A DNA stretch of 40,428 nucleotides from assembly GCA_902812465.1 (NCBI GenBank), contig CADDZE010000035.1, positions 1-40,428 of the forward strand, in the 5' to 3' direction. The translations under genes were made by a program, and so were the position numbers. A model generated the notes under the pieces. The model saw only the letters and a program-made list of their open reading frames with translations. It was not told the origin of the DNA and did no database searches. Positions 7,049 through 15,103 of the stretch are shown in pieces. Positions within the stretch are counted from its first letter, which is position 1, and each line of letters begins with the position of its first letter. The DNA comes from Acidobacteriota bacterium (GTDB lineage: Bacteria > Acidobacteriota > Terriglobia > UBA7540).

Positions 7049-9036
7049 CGTGCGCCACTGCCTTTGGCCAAGCTAAACTCGCGTTCGGCGTCGGCGCCGC
7101 GCCCCAGCAGTTGATAGGCCCGGCCTAAATCGTAATGAGCTTTGGCCAGGCTGGGAGCAAGCTGGGTGGCACGCTCGAGGGCGCGGGCTGCGTCGCCAGC
7201 TCGCCCCTGGTACAAATAGAGCTGGCCGAGTGCTTCGTAGGCCTGGGCGTACTCGGGATTGATTTCGACTGCCCGCTGGAACTCGCGCAGCGCGTCATCC
7301 ACCCTTTTCTTCTTCACGAGTGTGGCCCCAAGATTGTAGGCTGCCGAGAAGTTCGTCGGATCGAGCTTTAGGGCCTCCTGAAAGGCGGTGATGGCGCCGT
7401 CGAAATCGCCCATCTGAACGCGAGTCAAACCAAGATAGTAACTGGCGAGCGCGAACTTGGGGTCGAGGCGGAGTGCAGCCTGGAAGCTTGCGGCTGCCCG
7501 GCGATAATCCCTCAGCCGGTAGTAGTCGAGCGCTGCCAAGTAGTGAGCAGGCATCAGAGCCGGATCAGCCTTCTGCACTTCCTCAAGCTTGCGCAGCGAA
7601 TCCTGGTAGCGGCCCCGTTGGCCATCTTCCATCGCTTCAGAGAAGGTCTCGTAAACGTGGATGCGGTCCTTGGGGTCAGAGAGGGGCCTGCCATTGGAGT
7701 TGGCGAAATGCCCACCGGAGACGGCCGCGTACCCCAGCGACCGCAGCCGCTCAAGCAAGGCCGGATCAGTCAGCTCCTTCTCGGTGTTTCCTGCACTCGG
7801 AGTGAAGCGCTGAATTAGGGCATTAAGCCGGGCATGCATCGCAGCCGCCTGCACCTTGCGAGACTGGAAAAGGTTCTTCGTTTCCAGTGGGTCGGTACGA
7901 GTGTCGTAGAACTCCGGCCTTGGCGCGTCGATGTACTTCAGACCCTGCAATTGCAGGCCACGGAGCTGACTCCAGCCGAAATGCAGCAAGGGCAGGTAAG
8001 TTTCCGAATAGAGAAGGGAGGCGCCGGTCAGGTGCCGCTGTCCCTGAATTTCCCGGAGCAGGCTGCGCCCCTGCACACTCTTGGGGATAGAAAGGCTTAG
8101 GGCATCGAGCACCGTCGGCATGACGTCGGCGAGCGACACTTCGCTCTGTACAACACGCGGGTGGACGCCCGGAATTCTGATCAGCAGCGGCACATGAAGG
8201 GTCGAGTTGTAGATAAAGAAGCCGTGGGTCCTTTCGCCGTGTTCTCCGAGTCCCTCGCCGTGGTCAGCTGCCAGGACAATGACGCTGGGCGTGTAGAGGC
8301 TTCTTGCGCGCAACCAATCCAACAGGCGGCCAACTTGGGCATCTGCGAACGCGATCTCTCCGTCATATGGCCGTCCCCGGTAGCGGGAAGCAAAGGGTTC
8401 CGGAGGCGCATAGGGATAATGCGGGTCGTAGAGATGAACCCAAAGAAAGAAGGGTTGTGCAGGCTGCCGCGTCAACCATGCCAATGCCTCGTCGACTACC
8501 TGGTTGCCAGGACGCTTCATTTGGTCGAGCTTGGTTTCGTCGAGGCGGCTAAAATCGAAGTGGTCGAAGTAGGTGTCAAAACCCTGGTTGAGCCCGAAGC
8601 GCGAATCGAGCACAGCACCGCCGACAAAGGCTGCGGTGGTGTACCCGTTCTCGTGGAGCAGCTTGGCCAGGGTCATCGCCGTGGCGGGCAGCTTGTTGCC
8701 GCTGAAATCGTGCATCCCCGTGGCCATGGGAAACTTACCGGTAAAGATCACGGTGTGCGCTGGAAGGGTGATGGGGACAGGAGTGTACGCCTGGATGAAG
8801 CGCGCGCCATCCGCCGCAAGGCGGTCGATATTCGGTGTCCGGATGCGAGCGTCGCCATAGCAGCCCAGATGGTCGGGGCGAAGCGTGTCAACCGTGATGA
8901 AGATGACGCTCGGCCTCGCGGTCCGTGCCGGCTCCAGGTGGCTGCGCGGTGAGGCCAGCATCATGACGGACAGCGCGAGTGCTGCCATCCTCCGGATCGG
9001 GCGGGGCCTACGCTTGGGTTGGCAGATGATCTTCAT
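7045..9036 (-). CDS. Secreted sulfatase-fold (alkaline phosphatase superfamily) protein with C-terminal TPRs, paralogue
   Basis: This 663-residue paralogue of the adjacent gene shows the same order: a signal peptide with an Arg-rich n-region (KRRPRPIRR, 8-16), a sulfatase-like domain (about 42-440), then TPR repeats (about 465-655). The motifs fall at identical residue numbers to the neighbour: VDTLRPDHLG (Asp50), TLPAH (Thr90) and AADHGEGLGEHGE (Asp258, His259). Thr again replaces the formylglycine Cys/Ser. The ATG at 9036 was chosen because a signal peptide follows directly. An upstream in-frame start at 9129 would put 31 atypical residues in front. No strong ribosome binding site is visible. 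The pair likely arose by tandem duplication and is translated as a coupled unit, divergent from the TPR/CRTAC1 operon. Confidence 0.83.
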   Translation of the reverse strand: MKIICQPKRRPRPIRRMAALALSVMMLASPRSHLEPARTARPSVIFITVDTLRPDHLGCYGDARIRTPNIDRLAADGARFIQAYTPVPITLPAHTVIFTGKFPMATGMHDFSGNKLPATAMTLAKLLHENGYTTAAFVGGAVLDSRFGLNQGFDTYFDHFDFSRLDETKLDQMKRPGNQVVDEALAWLTRQPAQPFFLWVHLYDPHYPYAPPEPFASRYRGRPYDGEIAFADAQVGRLLDWLRARSLYTPSVIVLAADHGEGLGEHGERTHGFFIYNSTLHVPLLIRIPGVHPRVVQSEVSLADVMPTVLDALSLSIPKSVQGRSLLREIQGQRHLTGASLLYSETYLPLLHFGWSQLRGLQLQGLKYIDAPRPEFYDTRTDPLETKNLFQSRKVQAAAMHARLNALIQRFTPSAGNTEKELTDPALLERLRSLGYAAVSGGHFANSNGRPLSDPKDRIHVYETFSEAMEDGQRGRYQDSLRKLEEVQKADPALMPAHYLAALDYYRLRDYRRAAASFQAALRLDPKFALASYYLGLTRVQMGDFDGAITAFQEALKLDPTNFSAAYNLGATLVKKKRVDDALREFQRAVEINPEYAQAYEALGQLYLYQGRAGDAARALERATQLAPSLAKAHYDLGRAYQLLGRGADAEREFSLAKGSGAR

Positions 9037-9161
9037 CGGGGCAAAGCCGGAACCACTCAGGATCGGCGGCCCTAAGCCTGGTCGCCATGGCATTGCGGCC
9101 TGCCGGGCAGCCAGAGGGCATTGTACCAAGCCCGAACGTTTCGAATCGCGGTCGCACGTGT

Positions 9162-9190
9162 TTGACTCCGAGCACGCACAGCACTAACAT
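9162..9190 (+). promoter_or_regulatory. Candidate sigma70-type promoter for the TPR/CRTAC1 operon
   Basis: TTGACT (9162-9167) and TAACAT (9185-9190) are separated by exactly 17 nt. They lie in the 168-nt divergent spacer between the sulfatase-like pair and the TPR gene. The predicted transcript start would fall only about 8 nt before the GTG at 9205, so the leader would be very short. It is supported only by consensus matching. Confidence 0.4.
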
Positions 9191-9204
9191 CGTGGCATAG
9201 GATC

Positions 9205-10176
9205 GTGCGGGACACTCAGCAGAACGTTTTCAGGCGCGCGGCAGCGACTCGAAGCGCCCCGGGTATCGTCGTACTTTTCGCTCTCCTTGCAGGCACCGAT
9301 TGCGCAGCAAGATTTCAGCAGCCGGAACAGGTGCTGGTCGACAAGATCAGCCAAGAGATAGCGGCAGGCCGTACCGAAGGGGCGCTCAATACCGCGCGGA
9401 GGGCCGTCGACCGGTATCCGAAGTCGGCCTTGCTCCTGCAATTGCTGGGCGTGGCCGAGTTTAAGGCGGGACTCAACGATGCTGCCCGCCAATCGCTTCG
9501 CCGCGCTGTAGAGCTCGACCCAAGCATTCCCGAGAACTACTTCAACCTGGCGCTGGTCGATCTGAGCGAGAAGCGCTACGCCTCGGCGGCTAGCTCATTG
9601 GAAGCGTTTCTGCGCTTGAAACCGCACTCGGCACAAGCCCACCTGTTGCTAGGCCGTGCGTACCAGAACCTGAACCGCACGCAACCAGCGATCGAGCAGT
9701 TCCGACAGGCCATCGTGTTGTCTTCGCACTTGCCGCTTGCCCACTACCACCTTGGCTTTGCGTACCAGAGCCAAGGGAACCTCGATGCGGCATTCAAGGA
9801 GTTCGAGAAGGAGATCAAGGCCAATCCAGAATTCAGCGACGCCTACTTGCTGGCAGGTAACATTCAGCTTGAACGCGGCAACACCGAGGCCGCCGAGGGT
9901 CTGTTCCGCCAGGCGGTGCGCCTGAAGCCGGACTCGTTTGAGGTGCACTACGGCCTGGCACGGGCCTTGCTGGCGCGCGACGAGCTGGCGGAGGCGGAGC
10001 TGGAACTGCACCGAGTGCTCGCGCTGAGCCCCGGCAACGTTGAAGCGCACTACATTTTGGCCCGTACCTACCAGCGAATGGGAAAAGCGGCGGCCGCCGC
10101 GCAGCAATTCCGCGCAGTGGCCGAACTGCACGAACGGCAGCGGGGCGAGCAGTCCGGGATCGCGGCGCGCCACTAA
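9205..10176 (+). CDS. Secreted TPR-repeat protein
   Basis: This 323-residue protein has an N-terminal signal-like hydrophobic stretch (about 19-34). About eight tandem tetratricopeptide repeats cover residues 45-315. Typical repeat signatures include YFNLALVDLSEKRYASAASSL and AHYHLGFAYQSQGNLDAAF. TPR arrays form superhelical peptide- or protein-binding scaffolds, and no catalytic domain is present. The start is a GTG with AGGA close upstream. Start choice is uncertain because the leader from the best promoter would be very short. It is followed 8 nt later by the CRTAC1 gene, and the two probably act together outside the cytoplasm. Confidence 0.8.
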   Translation: MRDTQQNVFRRAAATRSAPGIVVLFALLAGTDCAARFQQPEQVLVDKISQEIAAGRTEGALNTARRAVDRYPKSALLLQLLGVAEFKAGLNDAARQSLRRAVELDPSIPENYFNLALVDLSEKRYASAASSLEAFLRLKPHSAQAHLLLGRAYQNLNRTQPAIEQFRQAIVLSSHLPLAHYHLGFAYQSQGNLDAAFKEFEKEIKANPEFSDAYLLAGNIQLERGNTEAAEGLFRQAVRLKPDSFEVHYGLARALLARDELAEAELELHRVLALSPGNVEAHYILARTYQRMGKAAAAAQQFRAVAELHERQRGEQSGIAARH

Positions 10177-10184
10177 ATGCTTGC

Positions 10185-12026
10185 ATGGCGACTTACTCTT
10201 CCTCATTACAGGCCAGCTTAGGTTCCAAGAAGGCCTGCCTCGTCGTGTTGTTAGCTGCGGCTTGCCTCTTGTTGTCGGAACCGGGCACGACGTCGCCGAG
10301 GGTCGGCCGTGCTGCTAGCCTGACGGCGAGAGCTGGTGCTCAGCGGCCAGCAAGAGGGCGCGCCAGTGTTCCGGCCAACCTGGACCAGTTCATTGAAGTG
10401 GCTGAACGGGCTGGCATCCACTTTAGCCTGACCAGCGGCGGCCCCGAGAAGCGCTACATTATCGAAGCCAAAGGGGGCGGGGGCGCGGCCTGGTTCGATT
10501 ACAATAACGACGGCTTTCCCGACCTGTTCCTGGTCAATGGGTCGACCTTCGAAGCATGGCGGCAGGGTACCAGTCCGCCTTCCCACCTCTATCGCAACAA
10601 CGGTGACGGTACGTTCACGGACGTGTCCAAGGGCTCCGGCCTGAACCACACGGGCTGGGGCATGGGCGTGTGCGTCGGCGATTACGATAATGATGGTTAC
10701 GACGACCTCTACGTGACGTATTACGGCGGCAATGTCCTCTATCACAATAACGGCAACGGTACGTTTACCGATGTGACGGACAAGGCGGGAGTGCGCGGCC
10801 ACGGCTGGGGCATGGGCTGCGCCTTCGGCGACACCGACAACGACGGTTACCTGGACCTTTATGTCGCCAATTACCTCGACGTGGACATCAACCACCTAGG
10901 CGAACCCGGCAGCGCACCCAACTGCACCTATCGCGGCATTGCTACCTTTTGCGGGCCCCGTGGCCTGCCTGGCGGCCGCGACATCCTGTTTCACAACAAC
11001 CGCAACGGCACTTTCACGGATGTCACCGAGCGCGCCGGCATCGATCCTCATGCCTATTCCGGGCTGGGTGTTGTGATGGGCGATTACGATGGCGACGGCC
11101 GCTTGGATATTTACGTTGCCAACGATTCCACGCCCAGCTCGCTTTACCATAACAACGGCGACGGAACTTTCACGGACGTCGGCCCGCAAGCAGGAGTTGC
11201 TTATAGCGATGAAGGCCAGGAGCAGGCGGGAATGGGAACAGACTTTGCCGACTATGATAACGACGGTTGGGGAGACCTAGTGAAAGGTAACTTTTCCGAC
11301 GATACTAAAAACCTATATCACAACAACCGCGACGGTACCTTCACTGACGTAACGTACCAGGCGGGTCTGGGCGGCGCCGGCTGGCTCTTTACCACCTTCG
11401 GCGCCAAGTTCCTGGACTACGACAATGACGGCTGGAAGGACATCTTCCTGGCCGACGGTCAAACGTTTCCCCAGATGGACCGCTATCCGACGGGCATCAC
11501 GTACGCGGAGCGAAACTTACTGTTTCATAACCTGGGGACCCAGCGCGGCCAGGTGAAGTTTGAAGAAGTCGGATTGCGCTCGGGTCCTGGCCTCGCCATC
11601 AAGAAGGTTAGCCGTGGCCTGGCGGTCGCGGACTACGATAACGACGGCGACCTGGAGATAATCGTGACCAATATGAATGATTCGCCGGACCTCTTGCGCC
11701 ACGCGCGCAAGAATCTGCACCACTCGATCATCATCAAGACCGTCGGCACCCGGAGCAATCGTGACGGCCTCGGTGCGGAAATCAAGGTAGTGGCGGACAG
11801 CCTGACGCAGTACGACACGGTGCGCAGCGGCGGCAGCTATCTTTCGTCGAGTGATTTGCGGCTCCATTTCGGATTGGGCGCCACCGCCCGCGTGGATCGT
11901 ATCGAAGTGCACTGGCCCAGCGGAGTGACCGACGTGGTGAAAGACTTGCCAGCGGACCACATCCTGACGGTCACAGAAGGGCAAGGGGTAACCGCCAGCA
12001 AGGCTTTTCACAAGGGCACTCTTTAG
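10185..12026 (+). CDS. CRTAC1-family protein: FG-GAP/VCBS propeller with ASPIC/UnbV domain
   Basis: This 613-residue secreted protein has a signal segment (about 16-33). Blades of an FG-GAP/VCBS-type beta-propeller follow (about 80-500), with Ca2+-binding loops such as DYDNDGYDDLY, DTDNDGYLDLY, DYDGDGRLDIY and DYDNDGWKDIF. The C terminus matches the ASPIC/UnbV domain (about 520-600): GLGAEIKVV, GGSYLSSSDLRLHFGLG and VHWPSG. Such proteins are abundant in Acidobacteriota and Planctomycetota and are named after cartilage acidic protein 1. Their bacterial role is not established. It lies 8 nt after a TPR protein and its stop directly abuts the next ATG, so the three genes form an operon. Confidence 0.9.
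   Translation: MATYSSSLQASLGSKKACLVVLLAAACLLLSEPGTTSPRVGRAASLTARAGAQRPARGRASVPANLDQFIEVAERAGIHFSLTSGGPEKRYIIEAKGGGGAAWFDYNNDGFPDLFLVNGSTFEAWRQGTSPPSHLYRNNGDGTFTDVSKGSGLNHTGWGMGVCVGDYDNDGYDDLYVTYYGGNVLYHNNGNGTFTDVTDKAGVRGHGWGMGCAFGDTDNDGYLDLYVANYLDVDINHLGEPGSAPNCTYRGIATFCGPRGLPGGRDILFHNNRNGTFTDVTERAGIDPHAYSGLGVVMGDYDGDGRLDIYVANDSTPSSLYHNNGDGTFTDVGPQAGVAYSDEGQEQAGMGTDFADYDNDGWGDLVKGNFSDDTKNLYHNNRDGTFTDVTYQAGLGGAGWLFTTFGAKFLDYDNDGWKDIFLADGQTFPQMDRYPTGITYAERNLLFHNLGTQRGQVKFEEVGLRSGPGLAIKKVSRGLAVADYDNDGDLEIIVTNMNDSPDLLRHARKNLHHSIIIKTVGTRSNRDGLGAEIKVVADSLTQYDTVRSGGSYLSSSDLRLHFGLGATARVDRIEVHWPSGVTDVVKDLPADHILTVTEGQGVTASKAFHKGTL
10588..11352 (+). repeat. Internal FG-GAP coding repeats
   Basis: Five in-frame copies of a segment encoding (Y/F)(H/R)NN(G/R)(D/N)GTFTDV occur inside the CRTAC1 gene at intervals of roughly 150-250 nt, with a sixth degenerate copy near 11520. 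The DNA copies remain similar, for example the AACGG-GACGGTACGTTCAC type core. This fits propeller blades that grew by duplication. The boundaries given are approximate. Confidence 0.7.
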
Positions 12027-12632
12027 ATGAGCGAGGACGAAAACCATATGAACTGCAGGGTGCGACACAGGCAAGGGATTCAGGCCGCTTCTTTCAGCGC
12101 ACTGGCGGTATTCCTGGCGCTCCTCGCCGCAAGCTTGCAGGCTCAGGGTCAGTTTCAGGTGGTGACTGGGTACGCGTTCGACGCAGCGCTGCCGAGGGAT
12201 TTTTACCTGGAAGGAAATGCAATTCCTACTGAGAAGCGCAATGCCGCGCTAATACAATTGCCTGCTGGCGGGCGTCTGCTGGTGGCACTTCTCGATACCA
12301 GCGGCTACAGCTCCCAAGTCCAGCAGAAGTATGCGGGAATGCTGATCACAGAAGATGCCGTCTTCGTCTGCGGCCAGAGAGTTAATGGCGGAAGCTACGG
12401 CTTTGGAATCGTCCGCGCGTTTGCTCCGGATTCTTACGCCGGGGGGAGCCATCCGAAGGCCCGATTTCGGGTCTACGATCAGGCGGGCAGGCAGGTGATC
12501 GAGTGTCTGGCCGAGAGGGATGAACAGATCGGGCACCCTCGCCCGCTGCAGGTACTGATAGAACAGGGTGTGGCCGCTCGGCTTTATCTAGGACGCGATT
12601 GGGTGGCCCTGACAACGGTCGGCTCGCGATAA
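12027..12632 (+). CDS. Small secreted protein of unknown function, third gene of the TPR/CRTAC1 operon
   Basis: This 201-residue protein is not recognised. A hydrophobic segment (about 22-39, ending LQAQGQ) looks like a signal peptide. The mature part is mixed, with no Cys pairs or catalytic motif I can name. The first ATG directly follows the CRTAC1 stop. A second ATG at 12048 has a GAGG-like sequence about 10 nt upstream and would give a more usual signal peptide starting MNCRVRHRQ, so the true start may be 12048. Its position suggests it is exported with the CRTAC1 and TPR proteins. Confidence 0.65.
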   Translation: MSEDENHMNCRVRHRQGIQAASFSALAVFLALLAASLQAQGQFQVVTGYAFDAALPRDFYLEGNAIPTEKRNAALIQLPAGGRLLVALLDTSGYSSQVQQKYAGMLITEDAVFVCGQRVNGGSYGFGIVRAFAPDSYAGGSHPKARFRVYDQAGRQVIECLAERDEQIGHPRPLQVLIEQGVAARLYLGRDWVALTTVGSR

Positions 12633-12704
12633 CTTTCAATCGACCTATCATGCTCCGATCTTTGACTGCCCCAAGACCTCGATCAACTGCAGCGCCACGA
12701 CAGC

Positions 12705-14981
12705 CTAAGGATTTAAGGCCTGCTGCAGCTGATGGGCTGCAGCTTCAATGAAGCTGGCCTCTCCTTCCAGCACCTTTGCCACGGCGCCAATCTGCTCTTC
12801 GGCTTCTTTCCAATTCTTCTGTTCGATCGCCTCGCGAACGCCGGGTATGGTTTTGACTCCGTAGCCCGTATAGGAGCCCGGAGCGTAGATGGCGTGGATA
12901 TACCAGGGGCGGCGTGGCAGCCCCTCAGGGGTGGTCAACTTGCGCTCACTCTGCACGAGCAGGTCATTGAGAGGGTGGAGTGGGGCGTGCGCTAGCACGG
13001 CTCCACCATTGCGGCTTGCCTGGTCGAAGGCCTTCTGATAGTCCTCGGCACTCTTGGTCAGGCTGGCCAGCGCATTTTCCATCGGCGCGAAATTCAGATA
13101 CGGGGGCACCGGCTCAACGCGCGGTGGCAGGGTCGGCTGCCGGGGATCAGAGGTAGCAGTGAACACGCCTTCCTCGATCTCGCGGTTGCGCTCGATCGTC
13201 TCGTCGCGCTCCTTCTTCGTCAGCGTCTCGAGCTCATCCAGGTAGCGACGAAGCGTATCGGCGAGTGCAGTGAAGTCGTATGGCAGCAGGTCGGCGTCAG
13301 CAAAACGCATTACGGCGGTGCCGGCGGTTTGTGCCAGCGCACGCCCATAGACGAATTGGGTGTCCGCAAAGTGGGTGTACCAATAAAAGTCGTCGTAGAT
13401 CGAGTGATAGACACCTCCCCCACCCTCACCACCATAGCCCAGGTTCAGCGACGCGATGCCGAGATGCTGGAGAAAGCCGGTGTAGTCCGAGCCTGAACCC
13501 AAGGCACTGATTCGCAGGTCGGGTCTCTGGCGTATCTCGCCCTTCTCTTCGGGTGACTGGGCACGCTCGATGCGCGCCAACCGATCGCGCTCCCATACGG
13601 TGAGCTTGGTTTCTGGGTCCTGGACATCGCGGGCCACGCCGTTGATGAATTTCTCCAGGGAGTGAGAGCCGCCCACGTTCAGGTAGCCGCGGCCGTTCGA
13701 ATCCGAGTTGACGTAAAGTGCCGCGTGCTGTTCGAGCTCCGCGGCGTGATCTTCTGCCCACTCGGTTGAACCGAGCAACCCTGGCTCTTCCCCATCCCAG
13801 GCGCAGTAAATGATGGTGCGCTTGGGCCTCCAGCCTTGCTTGAGTAGCTCCCCAAGAGCCCGCGCCTCCTCCATCAAGGCCACCTGGCCTGAAACCGGAT
13901 CGTCAGCGCCGTTCACCCAGGCATCGTGATGATTGCCGCGGATGATCCACTCGCCGGGATAGGTCGTGCCAGGGATCCTAGCAATCACGTCGTAAATGGG
14001 CTTGATATCCCAATTCGACTTAACCTTCAGGTGGACTTTTGTTGGTCCGGGCCCGACGTGGTAGGAGATCGGCAGGGCTCCGCGCCAGTTTTGCGGCGCC
14101 ATCGGACCTTTGAGAGCCGCGAGCAGCGGCTGGGCGTCGCCATAGGAGATGGGCAGGACGGGAATCTTGGTAAACACCTTGACCTGGTCGAGGAGGAGAC
14201 GCTTGGCGTCCTTGGTGGCACCGATTCCGGGTGTGAGCGGATCGCCACTGTAAATCGGCATATCCATCACACTGCCGCGCTGCACCCCCTCACGCGGGCG
14301 AAAGGGTCCGTCGGGGAAAACGTCGCCCTGGAAATAGCCGTCGTCGCGCGGATCGGAGTAGATGAGGCAGCCCACGGCTCCGTGCTCCGCGGCAACCTTC
14401 GGCTTAATGCCACGCCAGCTGGCCCCGTAGCGCGCGATGACAATCGCGCCCTTCACCGAGACGCCTAAGCGCTCCAACTGCTCGTAATCCTCGGGAACGC
14501 CATAGTTCACATAGACGAGGGGAGCTGTGACATCGCCGTCGACCGAGTAAATGTGGTACGTGGGTAGTTGCTCGTCGTGCTGGCTGGAGGTGGGATCAGC
14601 CTGGACCGCCGGCTCCTCCAGCTTGGCGGTGAAGTGCGCAGGCTCCACCATCTCGACCACGCGCTCCTTCGGCGTGGGGTAGAGGGGATAATACGTCTCG
14701 ATGTGTGCGTCCAAGCCCCATGCCTTGAACTTCGACAGGATCCACTCTGCGTTGTCCTTGTCGTAGGGTGACCCCACGTTGTGCGGGCGCGCGGAAAGGC
14801 GCCGCATATACTCTCGCATGTTGTCCGGGTTGGGAATAGCACAGAACTTGCCCTCCCACTCTCGCTCGGCGCGAGCCGATTCGTCCGAGTAGCCTAGCAG
14901 GCCAGTGGGTGAGTCGCCGGCGGCAGCGCCAAGCACGATCGACCCAATTACCAGCGTTGCACTGAAAACAGCACGTCTCAT
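12705..14981 (-). CDS. M28-family zinc peptidase, glutamate carboxypeptidase II-like
   Basis: This 758-residue exported peptidase has a signal peptide (about 1-21), a PA (protease-associated) insert (about 140-290), the M28 catalytic domain (about 330-560) and a transferrin-receptor-like helical dimerisation domain at the C terminus (about 620-755). This is the human GCPII/PSMA order. Zinc ligands match the GCPII set: His in GNHHDAW (about 352), bridging Asp in GADDPVSG (about 360), Glu pair in DGEEPG (about 397), Asp in NSDSNG (about 425) and His in YHSIYDDFYW (about 525). It is expected to trim C-terminal acidic or other residues from peptides outside the cytoplasm. The ATG is preceded by GGAGGA at ideal spacing. 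It lies 122 nt downstream of a broken S9 peptidase gene and was likely co-transcribed with it. Confidence 0.92.
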   Translation of the reverse strand: MRRAVFSATLVIGSIVLGAAAGDSPTGLLGYSDESARAEREWEGKFCAIPNPDNMREYMRRLSARPHNVGSPYDKDNAEWILSKFKAWGLDAHIETYYPLYPTPKERVVEMVEPAHFTAKLEEPAVQADPTSSQHDEQLPTYHIYSVDGDVTAPLVYVNYGVPEDYEQLERLGVSVKGAIVIARYGASWRGIKPKVAAEHGAVGCLIYSDPRDDGYFQGDVFPDGPFRPREGVQRGSVMDMPIYSGDPLTPGIGATKDAKRLLLDQVKVFTKIPVLPISYGDAQPLLAALKGPMAPQNWRGALPISYHVGPGPTKVHLKVKSNWDIKPIYDVIARIPGTTYPGEWIIRGNHHDAWVNGADDPVSGQVALMEEARALGELLKQGWRPKRTIIYCAWDGEEPGLLGSTEWAEDHAAELEQHAALYVNSDSNGRGYLNVGGSHSLEKFINGVARDVQDPETKLTVWERDRLARIERAQSPEEKGEIRQRPDLRISALGSGSDYTGFLQHLGIASLNLGYGGEGGGGVYHSIYDDFYWYTHFADTQFVYGRALAQTAGTAVMRFADADLLPYDFTALADTLRRYLDELETLTKKERDETIERNREIEEGVFTATSDPRQPTLPPRVEPVPPYLNFAPMENALASLTKSAEDYQKAFDQASRNGGAVLAHAPLHPLNDLLVQSERKLTTPEGLPRRPWYIHAIYAPGSYTGYGVKTIPGVREAIEQKNWKEAEEQIGAVAKVLEGEASFIEAAAHQLQQALNP

Positions 14982-15103
14982 CAGGTTCCTCCAGTAGCTC
15001 AGGCAGCTGGAAGCTCTGCCACGGAAACAACACCGTCAGCGCCCTGTCACTAAGCCACGCGGTGTCTCTTTGCCTTAGTGGCCGCAGCTCCAGACTTCTA
15101 AAG

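Noticed and set aside
8161-8952. Long open frame on the plus strand, 263 codons
   Set aside because: It is antisense to the second sulfatase-fold gene, whose motifs are conserved. It has no signature of its own.
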